Positions 32,329-44,297 of a stretch of DNA of 64,000 nt are shown here, piece by piece. This DNA is from Telopea speciosissima (Eukaryota; Streptophyta; Magnoliopsida; Proteales; Proteaceae), in contig NC_057916.1 in assembly GCF_018873765.1 (NCBI RefSeq), positions 30,975,501 to 31,039,500 on the forward strand. Reading direction: 5' to 3'. The notes under the pieces are model-generated. The model was not told the DNA's origin. It saw only the letters and a program-made list of their open reading frames with translations, and made no database searches. Each line of letters begins with the position of its first letter. Position 1 is the first letter of the stretch. The translations under genes and the position numbers were made by a program.

Positions 32329-33222
32329 CTCTATTGCATCTGCGAAATCCCACCCAAAATGGGATTTTGTCAGGGTTTGAGGAAGATGAAGCTGAATGTG
32401 AGAAAGAGTATCAAAAACAGAAGCTCTTAACCATGAAGTATAAACCAACGACAATCAGAGACTAGAGGATCCCGGATCTCCGACAGGGATTCTCCGGTCT
32501 AGTCGTCTACTTCGGTTTGATCTGATCTCTCTCTCTCTCTTGCTGCAAGCGTACGGTCCCCACATAGAATCTGAATTCCAAAAATAAAGTAACCCCAGAA
32601 ATCACCACATTTGCATGCACTGAGCTAGCCAAGCAATCGATTTCCCCACCATTTGGTGGGTCAGAATCCAGAGTTGCAGAGATAAAATATCGCCGGGCAG
32701 TGGCTACCATCACCCAAAGGGTGAGTTTGCTAGCTCACCTGTTCAAATCACATCTCAGAAAAAGGAATCTAAGGGTATTTATGTGAATAAATGGGTAATC
32801 TGTGTAATTACTGAAATACCTCTAGATAATTTTCTTTTTCTGCTCACTTTCCCAAATCACCAAACGATAATTCAGTAGAACAGGAAAAGGTGAGGGGTCA
32901 AATCGGTAAATCGTGAAAAAAGGTCTCGTTGGAGGAGTGTTAACTGTCAATCTGTCATTCACAACTATTCATGTTTTTTTTTTTTTTTTTTTTTGGGTAA
33001 GACACAACTATTCATGTTGCTTCTACCAAAAAAAAAAAACTTATTCATGTTGCTGCAGCAACAAGGTTTGAAAATTCGAAATCCGATTCATATCATCAGA
33101 GAATTGACCGGATTCGGTATCGACTTGGACAGCTGATTCCGATTTGATTTTTAAGTCCATGTGTCTAAATTTCATTCTCACCAACTGGAGCTGGAAGGCT
33201 CCAAACATGGGAACAAAGGGAG
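32329..33222. promoter_or_regulatory. leader and presumed promoter of the MYCBP-like gene
   Basis: Minus-strand transcription should start within the first few hundred bases above 32328. A CT-rich run lies at 32525-32541. No clear TATA box was assigned. Beyond about 32760 the DNA is AT-rich, with a T-run at 32977-32994 and a repeated CAACTATTCATGTT motif at about 32960 and 33006. Confidence 0.4.
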
Positions 33223-33465
33223 CATGGTTCTAAGTATTGGTATCGTATCGCCTATATCGAGCACTACATACCAGTTTTGCTAGTCACCGATACTGTATCC
33301 ATAGCACGGTACGAACAAGGGGTAAAATGATCAGAAAATTCATTTTTTTTAAAAATGCAGGGGTATTTTTGTCTGATACAACCGATCCAAGCCAATACCG
33401 TATCGATGTTGAATCGATTTTGCATGTTGCCGATACCCGTTCCGATACCGTGCACTAAAACCATG
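33223..33465. repeat. hAT-like MITE (GTATCG words)
   Basis: Ends CATGGTTCTAAG and CACTAAAACCATG are inverted. Flanks AAAGGGAG (33215-33222) and AATGGGAG (33466-33473) match at 7 of 8 bases. The interior consists of GTATCG, CGATACCG and CCGATACTG words. The termini match the CAT(A/G)GT ends of the two MITEs in Copia-1. Confidence 0.75.
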
Positions 33466-33473
33466 AATGGGAG

Positions 33474-34379
33474 AAAGAGATCTTGAAACTTAATGACAAA
33501 CTTACTTCATTAATTTGATTCAAGACTCAAACAGAGGGAACAAAAAAAGTAAAAAGGGGAAAAATCTAATGTATGCAGCCTTACCTCTATTTTGTAGAGA
33601 AGTTGTTTCCTGACTCAAATCCACAATGCCTAGGTTGCAATGAAGTTACCTTATAGCTGTGTCAAGATCCATCCATTAATAAAAGGGGGGGAAATCCTAT
33701 AATCTCTAGGGGCTTCTTCTCTACTACGTGAATACCACTCACCGCTTTCCATGCCTTATGTTCCATTCCCCTAGTGAAGAGAGAGAGAGAGAGATTCCTT
33801 ATATTGATTCTTAAGAGAATAACGTGTATTTTGAAACAAGGAAAATATTCCCACGTCAATAGTGTAGGGATCATTTCCCGCATCCTCTCATATTCCGATC
33901 ATGTGGGATGACACTGTTACTCTCTCTCATCTCTGACCAAACCATTTCCATGCTATGACTCTGATTAGTGTGACGTGAGAGATTCCTCCTACATTCGTGG
34001 CACCATGGGGAGCCCTCCCCCCTTTGAAATAATAAGGAAATCAGTAGTCCCTCTCCAATCTTATAACCCAAACAAGTAACAAGAAGGCTGGTAGAGAAAT
34101 TGTATCCTCACAAACAAGGCAATTAAGGCCAATCAGGGTCATCCTGGCCCGACCTTGAGGGTGGGTCAAGGTTGGATTTTTCAGGTCCTGAGTCAAGGTC
34201 GGGCAGGGCCTGGGCCCAGATAAGAGAACTCAGGATTGGGCTAAGATTTTAAAAAACCCAACCCAACCCCACCATGTTGCAGCCCTAGTTATAATCCTAG
34301 GATCAAAAAATTATTTACAATATGCTTAATTATATTATCACCCTCTTCATGCTTTAAGGTTTAACTCTTGTATGACAAA
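33474..34379. other. intergenic; partial GGCC-word repeat at about 34112-34290
   Basis: The segment 34112-34290 is dense in GGCCCGACC, GGTCGGGC and AACCCAACCC words. It ends ATGTTGCAGCCCTA, the reverse complement of TAGGGCTGCAACAT, close to the ends of the 9566-9951 element. A short (GA)n run lies at 33779-33794. No gene was seen. Confidence 0.45.
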
Positions 34380-34777
34380 GAAATGCTAATGGCGTTTAGT
34401 CTTCCTCCCTTCTCCTCTAGCCTGCTGTACTCTCTTTGAAACTGTGTTGCCTCTCCATCTTCCCGCTCTTTCCATAAGTTTCCTCTTCACTCTCCCTTGG
34501 GCCCCAAACTAGGTAAGTGGCTTTAATACACTCTGGGGAATGCATGACGGGACGTGTCACATTTAATGTTCTATCCACTCCTCTACGTTACACTCCCCCC
34601 CCCCCGTCTTCTTCGCCTTCCATTTTTCTCTTTCCCTTTTCATTTTCCCTTTCTGTTTATTGTCTCCCCTTCCCTTTGTCCTCTCCTTCGTCTGTCTTCT
34701 TCTCATTATCCCCCTTCTTTCTACTGTAGTTTCTCTGTCTGGCTTTCTTTGGTGTCCTCTGGTGGCCTCCTTTAAGT

Positions 34778-36087
34778 ATGACGCAGGGTGCCTCCTCTTC
34801 CCACCATCACGGTCTGACTTCTGGTGGATCTGGTAGGGTCCCTTCTAAATCGGATTCTGTTTGTATGGCTTCCTCTTAAAGACGTTCGCCCTCTGCTGTC
34901 TGGCGTGCCTCGTCGACGTTCCCTGTCGCTCAGTCGGGTGAGGTTAGGGCACGGCCGCTTTTCCTGCTAAACTATTGTATGGGTTCACGTTGGGTTATCC
35001 TCGGCCCTCTCAGGATGTTTTGTGCTCTAAGTTGGTGGATCTTTGGCAGTCGATGGGTGCGGTTTATCTCTGTTGTTACGAATGAGGTGGATTCATGGTG
35101 GAGTTCAATACTTGTTTGGAGCGTGAAAGAGTTTGGGCTCTCGAGCCGTGGTGGTGTGGCCGTTCTCTGACTAATCCGATCGAGCATGTGCTTGATGATG
35201 ATCGATTTGCTTACGAGAGAAAGTTCTTTCCCATTTGGGTCCAGCTTGGTGATGTGCCGTCCGATATTTGTTCCTTTGACGCGGTTAAGTAAGTCGTGTT
35301 GTGTATTGGTAAACTTCTGGACCTTCATCTCTATGTCCGTGATGATGACTCTCCATCGACGGTGGTTCGTGCTAAGGTTCTTTTCAGAATTAAGCAACAA
35401 GTCTGTTTAAACTCCATCATTCATCGAGTTTTTGGGGAGTCTCTTCCAGTGTCATTCAAATATGAAGCTTTCAAGATTTGTTACTGCTGTGGTCGGTTCT
35501 TTCATGTCGCTAACTTCTGCTCCTTTGTTAAACTTCCGGTCGACCACCGTTTACCTTGGGATAGCTTTGATAGGGCCCTCACGATCCCTCTTTTTATCAA
35601 TTCCACTGTCGCTCACTCTTTTTCGGTGTTGGATGTTGCCATGATAGATCCTGATATCACCTCTTCTGATGAGTTTGGATTGCCACTCAGTCTGGGTGTT
35701 TCTGTTTCTACGGAGCTGGATGACCCTGCACCCCATTCCTCGCCTGTTGTTGCACCATTATCTTGCCCTATGATGGAGCCCTCCTCACATATTGCCAAGA
35801 TTCCTGTGGATGTCTTATGTAGAGTACCCTTATCTCAGTCTGTTGTTGTTTCTGACGATCATGTTTGTCTTTCGGCTGTGGAGCCGTGTTCTACCCTGAA
35901 GGAGTCTAGCCCTTCTAGTGAAGATACTTTCATCTCTTCTCTTTTCGTGGATCTTCAGCCCATTCCTCTGTCGGGTGATTTTTTTGCCGACACTGTTTCT
36001 TTGGAAACCTTGATCGCACCTTCTTCTGGTGCTGCTGATGGTGACTGTTTCAAGCCCGCTATGCCTATTGCTTCTGTCCCTGCCTAG
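34778..36087 (+). pseudogene. L1 ORF1 (DUF4283-like plus CCHC zinc knuckle), broken
   Basis: ATG at 34778 opens a Ser/Gly-rich start that stops at 34878. A later frame, 35095-36087, carries RKFFPIWVQLGDVPSDICSF, typical of the DUF4283 gag-like domain of plant L1 elements. A stop at 35290-35292 interrupts it before VVLCIGKLL. A knuckle CYCCGRFFHVANFC (C-x2-C-x4-H-x4-C) follows near 35480-35520. The rest is Ser/Pro-rich. In plant L1s this protein packages the RNA. At least one frameshift and two stops break it. Confidence 0.82.
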
Positions 36088-36607
36088 TCGTTTTGGGATA
36101 ATGGGAAGCCTGTTTTATTCTGTTCCTCGGTTGCTTCTCCTCCATGCAAAGAATGCAAATTCATGGTTGTGGACGTCCCCCCTCATCTCTCTTTTGCTTT
36201 CACCTCTATGAAGGATTTTTTTGAACTGTCCCTGGCTGCTGTTGCAGATCCAGAGGGTCTGCTCTCCCTGGTGAAGGAGTGGATGAATGAATTGCTGCCC
36301 TGTTCATCTTCATCGATGAAACTCTATCTTTATCTGGCACGTCCCTAACTTCAGACCCCGGAGTGTTGCAGGAGCCACGGATCCCTAGTTCAGTACATTT
36401 CTTCTTACTGAATTCTGAAACTTTTAACTTATGTTTGATACGGCTTACCTTTATGTTTTGTGTTTCTGTTAGTATTTGCCTGCTTAATTTTCGTTTCCTG
36501 TCTCATTCCTTTATCCCTCGAAGACATATTTAGTTCTGTTTGTTTTCTTGTGCTACTTCCTTTTCATGTGTGTGTTTTTCCTACTTACCTTTTTCTTCGT
36601 TTCCATC

Positions 36608-39600
36608 ATGATTTTCACTTCTTGGAATATTCGTGGTATTAATAATTCCTTTTCTAGCCGTTGTGTTGGTTTACATGCTAAATGTGTTAACCCTGATTTG
36701 ATATTCCTTTGTGAAACTAAATGCCATGATCATGCTGTTGTTCGCATCCTAGGGTTTTCCCATTTTTATACTTTGATTACTTGCTTTGACTGCCCTGTTG
36801 AGACAAAAGGCAAAGGGGGGTTTTGTCTTTTTGCGAAGACATTTGTTGTTATTCTGGAAACTGTTAGGGATCCCCTCTTTTGTGGTATTAAAACGATGGA
36901 TACATTTGTGGGTACCTTCTGGTGCATTTTCATTTATTCCCCTCCCCATCCCCAATTGCGTTTGGGATTTTTGGATTAAACTTTTGAATTTTCTTACTAC
37001 CATCACTGAACCCTATCGTGTATTAGGGGATTTCAATGAAATTTTGGATCAATCTAAAAAATTGGGAGGCAATCCCTTTCACCCTACGCCTTCATCGTTA
37101 TTGTTGGCTGATTTGATCCGGTTATGTACTCTTGAAGAAATTAAACCGTGCGGTTCATCCTTTACTTGGTCTAATCGTTGTAAACCACCCAAACTAATTA
37201 AGGAATGCCTAGATAAAGCCTTCTGTTCCCCTACCTGGTTTCAGTCGTTTCCCTTGTTTTCTTTGAAAAAGGGTTCTTCTATATGCTCTGATCATAATCC
37301 TATCACCTTCAACACTTCCTCTCTCAAAACCTCTTTCAAAAAAATTTTCCACTTCCAATTAGCCTGGACTCACCATCCCGATTTCAATAGTTTTGTTGAT
37401 GATTTTTGGAAGCAGTTTTCACCTGAGACTTTCCCATGTCGGTTAACATCCTTTTCAAACCTTTTGAAACGTTGGAATAGAGATGTATTTGGCCACATTG
37501 ATAATCTTAAAAGGAATTTAGTCTCTAAGTATGGCCTCATGGAGGATCAATCTCCATACTATAAGGATGATCTTCTTTGTTGTTCCAACAAGCTTAAATG
37601 GATTCTGGATGCTGAGGAATCTTACTGGCTGCAGAAGTCGAGACATACTTATATTCTTTTTGGTGATAGAAATACTAAATTCTTTCATGGTTTGGCTAAA
37701 CAGAATATGCGGCAGCAGAGAATTGATTTTCTTTATTTGGAGAATGAAGATAAACTTACCAATACCAAGGATATTGCTTTGGCTTTCGTTGATCATTTTC
37801 AGTCTGTGTTTACCACTTCATCCTATTTGGATGCTAGCTTTATCGAATGCCTGTTTCCTCCCTGTGTTTATGTCCTTGTTGATGGTTCTTTGTGTGCCCC
37901 TCCTTCCGTTGAGGAGTTAAAACATGTGGTTTTCTCTTTAGGACCCCTCAAAGCCCCTGGGGTTGATGGTTTCCAAGCGTGTTTTTTTCAAAAATTTCGA
38001 GATACTATTAAAGCCCCCCTTTTCTCGTTTATCTGTGATTGCTTCTCTTCTCTTTCCATTCTTGCTACTTTTAACCACACTTTGCTCTGTCTCGTACCAA
38101 AATCTGTCTCTGCTTCTTCTGTTAGTGATTTTAGGCCTGTTAGTCTTTGTACGGTTTTGTATAAATTCATTGCCAAAATTGTCGCCAATCGTCTGAAAAC
38201 TTTTCTACCATCCTTTATCTCACCCTTTCAAGGTGCTTTTGTTACGGGCTGCCAAATCTCGGATAATATTATCATCTCTCAAGAAATTTTTCACTACCTT
38301 AATCATAAAAAAGGGCAGATGGGGTGGGTGGCGATCAAAATTGATATGTCCAAGGCCTATGACCGAATGGAATGGTCTTTTATTACTTCTATACTTCAAT
38401 TTCTAGGCTTTGAGCAGCACTGGTGTACCTTCATCAGGCACCTTCTCTCCTCCACAACCTTTTCTATTAAACTTGAAGGCACCCCATTTGGTTTTTTCAA
38501 TGGCTCAAGAGGCATGAGGCAGGGCTATCCTCTGAACCCATATCTGTTCATTATTGGGTTGGAGGCTCTTTCACGATTGATTGCTGTTTATAGGGAGCTC
38601 AATCTCTTCAGAGGTATTCAGGTAGCTAGAGGAGCTCCTGAGATAACTCATCTACTTTTTGCTGACGACATTTTTATTTTTTGTAGAGCCACATCTGAGG
38701 ATTTGCTTACCATTAAGGCAATTCTTGATCTTTTTTTTGACCTTTCAGGGCAGGAGATTAATTTGGTTAAGAGTGGTATGCATTTTAGTAGTAATGTCTC
38801 TTCGGCTGACAAAACTCGCTTATATAAGATCTTGGGAATTCCAGAAATGAAGACTAATTCCTCTTACTTAGGGACTAAACTTTTTTCTCAGAAGTCTAAG
38901 GTTAAACATCTTAATCCCCTGGTTCAAAGAATTAAGGCTAGGTTGTCTTCTTGGAATTCTAATCATCTTTCTTTTGCAGGTCGTACTGTTTTAATTAAAT
39001 CTGTCTTAAGTTCTCTTCCTGCTTATCTTATGAGTTGTTTCTACTTTCCTAATACTATTTGCAAACAAATTGATTCTGTTAGTTATAATTTTTGGTGTGG
39101 TGGAAATGAGACTTGTAGGAAGAATGGCCTGGTCTCTTGGAAAGCAATGTGTTCCCCTCCTCATTTGGGGGGCTTGGGTTTTTTGCCAGCTCGAACCCAA
39201 AACTTGGCCTTTCTGCTCAAACTTGGATGGAGACTTCTCTCTGAGTCACAATCGGTCTGGGCTAAGCTTTTGAAGGCTAAGTATTACCCTCAAACTTCCC
39301 TCTTTGATCTCACAACTATGCGGAAGAGAGGATCTTGGTGTTGGAACAGTATCACTAGGATCCTTAAGCCTCTCCAGTCTATATGCTTTAGGAGGATTGG
39401 TTTTTCTCAGAGGATGTACCCTAAGAAAGTTGACTTGTTTCTCTCGAACCTTAGGTGGAAGGAGAATCTTCTCAAGGATATTGTACCTTCCCTTTTGCAT
39501 CACATCTTAATTATCCCCTGTTTTGAAACTATTGACTCTTGGTGGTGCACATTAACCAAGGATGGCCACTTTAAAACAAAAGCAGCGGCTTCTTTTCTTT

Positions 39601-40475
39601 TGAATAACTCTTTAACTGATTTTGCTTCTATAGCTTGGTGGAAATTTTTTTGGAAACTCAAGCTTCATCCTACGTTTAAATTTTTCTTCTGCCGTGTATT
39701 ACATGTATGGATTCCGGTTAAGGATTATATTTCGAAATGGATTCAGATCGATCCCACTTGTGCTCTCTGTGGCACTTATAATGAGACCCTCTGGCATATC
39801 TTCCTCTCTTGTGACTGGGTTAAACACATCTGGTTAGCTGGTCCTTTGGGTTTGAGGACTGAACTCATTTCATTCCCCTCTATCAAACATTTCTACACTT
39901 CTGTGTTGCTTGGCCGACAGCTTGATAAAGCCTCTTTAATTTGGTTTTTTTCTGTTTTTATTATTACTTGTTATTTTATTTGGCTGGTTCGAAATGATTC
40001 TATATTTAACTCTGTTGGTCCTAACCCTGGTCAGGTTCTGAGGAAAATAAACCAGTGGTTATTGGACATGGACATTTTCCCACCCCCTCTTTATAAAGTG
40101 GATGTTTTATCTTCTCCTGATTCGGATATTCCTAACATTGCTCCTAATCCTAGGTTTGATTTACCTACTTTAGATTTTCCTGTTTTGTTATGCGTAGGGT
40201 TTGATTCCAGAGAAATAGATAAACCTGGATGGATTTTTGGTTTTTTGATAGATGGGAAACTTCGTTTTCTGACAGTTAGGCGATGTAAAAACAATCATTT
40301 TTTGGAATTTGAGTTGGCTGCCATACTCAACGGACTAGATTCTACTGCCTTGAGAGGTTTGAAGCTGAAAGAAGTTTGGTGCTTTGATAAGGTGTTGTCT
40401 GGACTTCTTCTAACTCCATCCCTTTCTCCTTGGCCTTTTGAAGTCTTTCCTTACTTTTTGAAGATTATGGATTGA
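36608..40475 (+). pseudogene. L1 ORF2: endonuclease and reverse transcriptase, one frameshift
   Basis: ATG at 36608 starts MIFTSWNIRGINN, the APE-type endonuclease. LCETK, GDFNEI and SDHNPI keep the catalytic pattern. A single frameshift at about 36955-36979 moves the reading to a frame open for more than 1,150 codons to 40475. The RT has KAPGVDGF, DMSKAYDRMEW, LLFADDIFIF, and QGYPLNPYLF where QGDPLSPYLF is usual. After it come the zf-RVT block (CALCGTYNETLWHIFLSC, near 39760) and a degenerate RNase H-like tail (about 40160-40440). Apart from the frameshift and the QGY change, ORF2 is strikingly well kept. Confidence 0.92.
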
Positions 40476-40654
40476 ACAAGTGGTGTCCTATTTAAACAAC
40501 TTGCTAACCCTTCTCTAATTTCTTGGTTTAAATGTTGTGTTAATTCTGCTTACCATACCCCTTTTTGTCTTGATGATTGTACAAATGTGACCTTTTAGTT
40601 ATATATATCTTTCTTTTTCCATAAAAAAAAAAAAAAAACCTCTTGTATGACAAA

Positions 40655-42511
40655 ACTATAGTTAATTAATTATATTTTCCTATTGCCTGTCTCGCTTGCT
40701 CCAAAGCAGGCCTAGGGATCTCCCACCTTTTTGAATTTATTTTTTTACGTTTTAATATGCCAATAAACGAATCTGTCCAAATGTGGTTTACATTTCAGTA
40801 AAAAAAAATTTTGTAAGCTCCGTTTGGTTACAAGAGAAATTCAAATATTTTTCCTGAAAAATAAAATATAATTTACAGGGAAAAATCATTTTTAGTGTTT
40901 GATTACAAAGGAAATTCAAATATTTTCTTAATAAGTGAAATATATTTTACAAGAAATAAAAATATTTCTCTTCACTTCCCTTTCCCCACTTCCCTTCCAA
41001 CCAAAATTGAAGCTTCTAGCTGTGAAATTTATAAATCAATAAATTTAAAAAATAAAGTCCACAATTTGAAGGTCAATAACTCTGATCTTAAGCGGTTCGT
41101 TTAATTGAACTTAATCTTATCCCAATTAAATAAGTTTTTTTTTTCCTTATAGAATTGGATAACATCTTGACAAACAATTTTTTTTAGGCCGAGTCCAGAG
41201 GCCTACTCTAAGGTCTAAAAGTACTCTATAGTTTAGGATGGTATAATCTTTATATTTGGAATGTTTTTCAGGTTTTACGAGATACAAGGGATATAATTCG
41301 GGAGCTACTCACTCTTGGCCTTGGACATCCTTCCATTTTAACTCAACTTTCTGTTTATGTTTCTTTAGCAATTTTTTTGTAATGATGAAACAAGTTTACT
41401 TGCTCTATTTTCCAGAGGCAAGCAGCTAAAGCTAATAGTAACAAGCTATCACGGAAACTTGAAAAATGTATTATCCCTATTCTCTTAATATTTATTTTCT
41501 TCTCATAAAAGAAAAAACTACTTGGGTCCTTTCTCGCCAAACAATTATATTCCATGTCTTTCCTCGTCACTTCTAGAGTCATTTTAGGTTAAATCCCTTC
41601 CCCCGACTCAAAACTCTTTCAATCTGAATCAAATCACCTCTTTATATTGGAACATTCAATGGCTTGTGTACACTGTAGCACATCTCTGTCACCTCAAAAT
41701 ATTTTATCACAACTTATCATGTATCAAAACTACTTCTAAATTAATTCTACCTTATACACTTCTTATTTTATCTTTTCTAATTTTTTTGTTGCCATATTAA
41801 TTTACCATGTCTTGTTTTACTCTTTCTACAAAGGCCTGCAAAGAAATTGATAGCCAACTATCCAATTTTTTGGTGGCTCCAAAAAGGAACAGAAAGGAAG
41901 TTGACCTAAAAGTTATGAGATGGGACCAATGGGGCTTAGGGATCAAGAGGAGCCAAATCCACAATAAGGCTTTGTTGATTCGGGTGGGTTTGAAATTGAT
42001 AACAATCGAACTGATATCTAGGCTCAAGTACTAAAAGCAAAATACATTATAGCTCATAACTTCCTAAGAGAAAACTAACATGATTCTATCACAATTCTTT
42101 CCAATTAATGATAGCTACATACTGAAATCCACTGGACCTATGAACAGAAAATTGGGGAGCTCAGACTGGTGCTGTTCTGGTCCGAGACTTACTCCTCTGT
42201 GCAACCCATAGTCAGCAAGACAAACATATAATCGTTGGTTCCCTGGTAGAAATATGAAGGTACTCCCAAAAGAAAATCCCAACACATTACAAATTTTAAG
42301 TAATATTTAATAGTTGGGTTTGGATTTAAGTATCTTTCTAACATATGTTACCATCCTTGACCTCATTCCCTAGCAATTATGCATACCAAATACAAAATAT
42401 GACTATAGTAGATCATCTGCTTTGATCATCAAACAGAAGAAACAAGATGGGCTTCATTGTTCCTAAAACATGGTGTTTTATTGATAGCTCACTTGAATTA
42501 TGTCAACACAG
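40655..42511. other. intergenic with old L1 remnants
   Basis: The plus-strand segment 41797-42034 reads MSCFTLSTKACKEIDSQLSN and later GLGIKRSQIHNKALL. This matches the post-RT region of plant L1 ORF2 (YMMSCF...CKEIDS...GGLGIR...NKALL), so it is a decayed L1 piece. A minus-strand piece at about 41355-41582 (LALAACLWKI) may be another. A region around 40810-40945 repeats the GAAATTCAAATATTTT motif twice. Confidence 0.6.
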
Positions 42512-42642
42512 GAAATGCCCAGAGCACTATCAGTGAGAGCATCAGAGATGGAGATATGGACAGATTCTCAGCAACTGAAGGCCTGACTAGAGTTGGAAGA
42601 AGACATTCAGTGGCCGTCGGAGATCTTCGCAATTTTATTTGA
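42512..42642 (+). CDS. possible terminal exon of an unidentified gene
   Basis: After the acceptor TGTCAACACAG the plus strand encodes NAQSTISESIRDGDMDRFSA and then TEGLTRVGRRHSVAVGDLRNFI before TGA. It has the feel of a conserved regulatory C-terminus (RRHSV resembles a basophilic kinase site), but I do not recognise the family. No upstream exon was found between the L1 copy and this point, so it may be an orphan exon. An in-frame upstream open stretch exists, so the acceptor is inferred. Confidence 0.4.
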
Positions 42643-44041
42643 TATTTAGCAACTTTTCAAACCTTATGGGTCTGTAATTATTAACAAGGGGAACAGACAC
42701 TTGATATTACATGCTCATGATCTTAATGTCAAAGCAAGAAAATAAAAAATAAGCTACACACAATATTTAAACGAAATTTGTAATATGTTTAGTTCAGCTT
42801 CATTAACACATTTCATTCCAATAAACAAAAAAAAAAAAAGTACCCAGGCACATCTTCCCTTCTTTCTTTTTCTTTTTCTTTTTCTTTTTGGGGGGGGGGG
42901 GGTTAGGGGCGTTCCCAGTCACTATGGTATTTTAATCTAGATAGTAGATACAACTACAAAAGAAATGACCAACCTAATTCACTTTTTACAGCATGCTGAG
43001 ATAAAAAAAAAAAAAAAGTGTTCACATAGAGGAAGCTTGTTGATTCTTCAAGAAAACAACTAAATATAGAAGTATCACTGTTGGAGGCCATAATTGTATC
43101 CCATTTACAAAAATAGCTCACACTTTAGACCTCAAACAATTCTTTCTGATAATAAACCAAGCTCGTAACCTCTATGGTTGAAAGCAAAGTCATTGCTGAA
43201 TGCTGCATTCAACTCCTCCTGTCAGAGTGAACCTGTACAAGTTACTGAGACACAGAAATACCCACAAGCTTCACGATCAACCTAACCTATAACCTCAAAA
43301 AGCTGAAAAATACATGGAAAACAATCAACTAGAATTAGGAAAACATAAACTTACAAGAGAGAGACTTTATTCATACCATGCAAACCAATACCTTTAAAAA
43401 GTAGAGGCCGAGATATCTGCTATGAACTAGCAGCAAAATAGAGTCAATTTACACATTTGATCTGACTACTCTTCTACCAATTGTATACTGCAATGAAGAC
43501 TCCAAATATACAGAAACTGCATCACAAAAGGCAACCCAAAACACTAAGTACCCCCTCCCAAAAAAATAAAAGAAGAAGAAGAAAGAAGTTCTGCAGCACA
43601 CTGGACTAAAGACTTGAAGCATTGGAACAAGTTCAGAATTTGCTAATACTGAGAACTGAATCACCACCCAAAACACAAAATACTGAAAACTGCTCTGGGC
43701 AAAGTTAGGGTGAGCAAATGAGTTAATTTCATTTATATTCATCATAGTCCCACCATTAGATGAAGCAAATATCAAAAAATTATAAAGAGGTGAGGAACCT
43801 GTTTCTTGAAGTCATTTCATGCAAATTTAAGCATGCAAACCCAAAAGGAAAAAAAAAAAGTACCCACGAGTAGCATTTGAAAACATCCACCAAGAAGCCA
43901 GATCTAATTCCAGGTCATAGAGGAGACTAGGTCATCTTTGCTCAAAATATGTTTTAAACCCTATCCTTAAAACTTTTCGTCCACCCAACAAGAAGTTCAG
44001 GATTATTTGGGCTCCAGCTAGAGCATAGCAATAACACTGTT
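42643..44041. other. no gene recognised
   Basis: AT-rich DNA with simple repeats: a TTTCTTTTTC tract then a G-run at 42862-42902, and A-runs near 42828 and 43003. Nothing coding is supported. Confidence 0.45.
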
Positions 44042-44297
44042 AGTTGTAAGTAAGCAAGGATCAAGGTAGACAGAAGAGAAATGTAAGAGGAAGAGAGAAG
44101 ACGATGTGAGGGAAGAGGAGAAGAGAGAGATGAGTGCAATCATATTGGGAGAGAAGTGATCTCTCCCCTATATTGATTACAAACTTAAGATATATATCCC
44201 TAGGGAGGTTAAAGGTAAAAAACATAAAACCACAGTTCAAGGTAACTAATAAGATAACACTCATACTCAAAGTACACTTATAACATAAACTCTAACA
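44042..44297 (-). repeat. Copia-2 3' LTR
   Basis: 256 bp, matching 49553-49827 with many substitutions and small gaps. It contains GA-rich tracts. The outer end AGTTGTAAG corresponds to AGTTGGAAG in the partner, which fixes the LTR end at CAACT on the minus strand. Confidence 0.88.

Larger units (their letters stand above)
34380..40639 (+). mobile_element. L1-type LINE with 15-bp target duplication
   Basis: Perfect 15-bp direct repeats CTCTTGTATGACAAA at 34365-34379 and 40640-40654 flank the element, which ends in an A-tail (about 40623-40638). It has a CT-rich leader, a broken ORF1 with a CCHC knuckle, and an almost intact ORF2 (endonuclease, RT, zinc-finger, RNase H-like tail). The 6.26 kb length and the presence of a leader suggest a near full-length insertion. 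The perfect duplication suggests it is fairly young. Confidence 0.95.

Noticed and set aside
32329..32454. N-terminal extension of the MYCBP-like protein (SLVYTSWLRAS...)
   Set aside because: The frame is open, but the codon at 32454-32452 is TTG and no in-frame ATG precedes 32328.
34517..34775. Ser/Phe/Pro-rich frames at the start of the L1
   Set aside because: They fall in the CT-rich untranslated leader of the LINE and show no L1 ORF1 motif.
36749..37006. Minus-strand frames inside the L1
   Set aside because: They are antisense to endonuclease and RT motifs on the plus strand.
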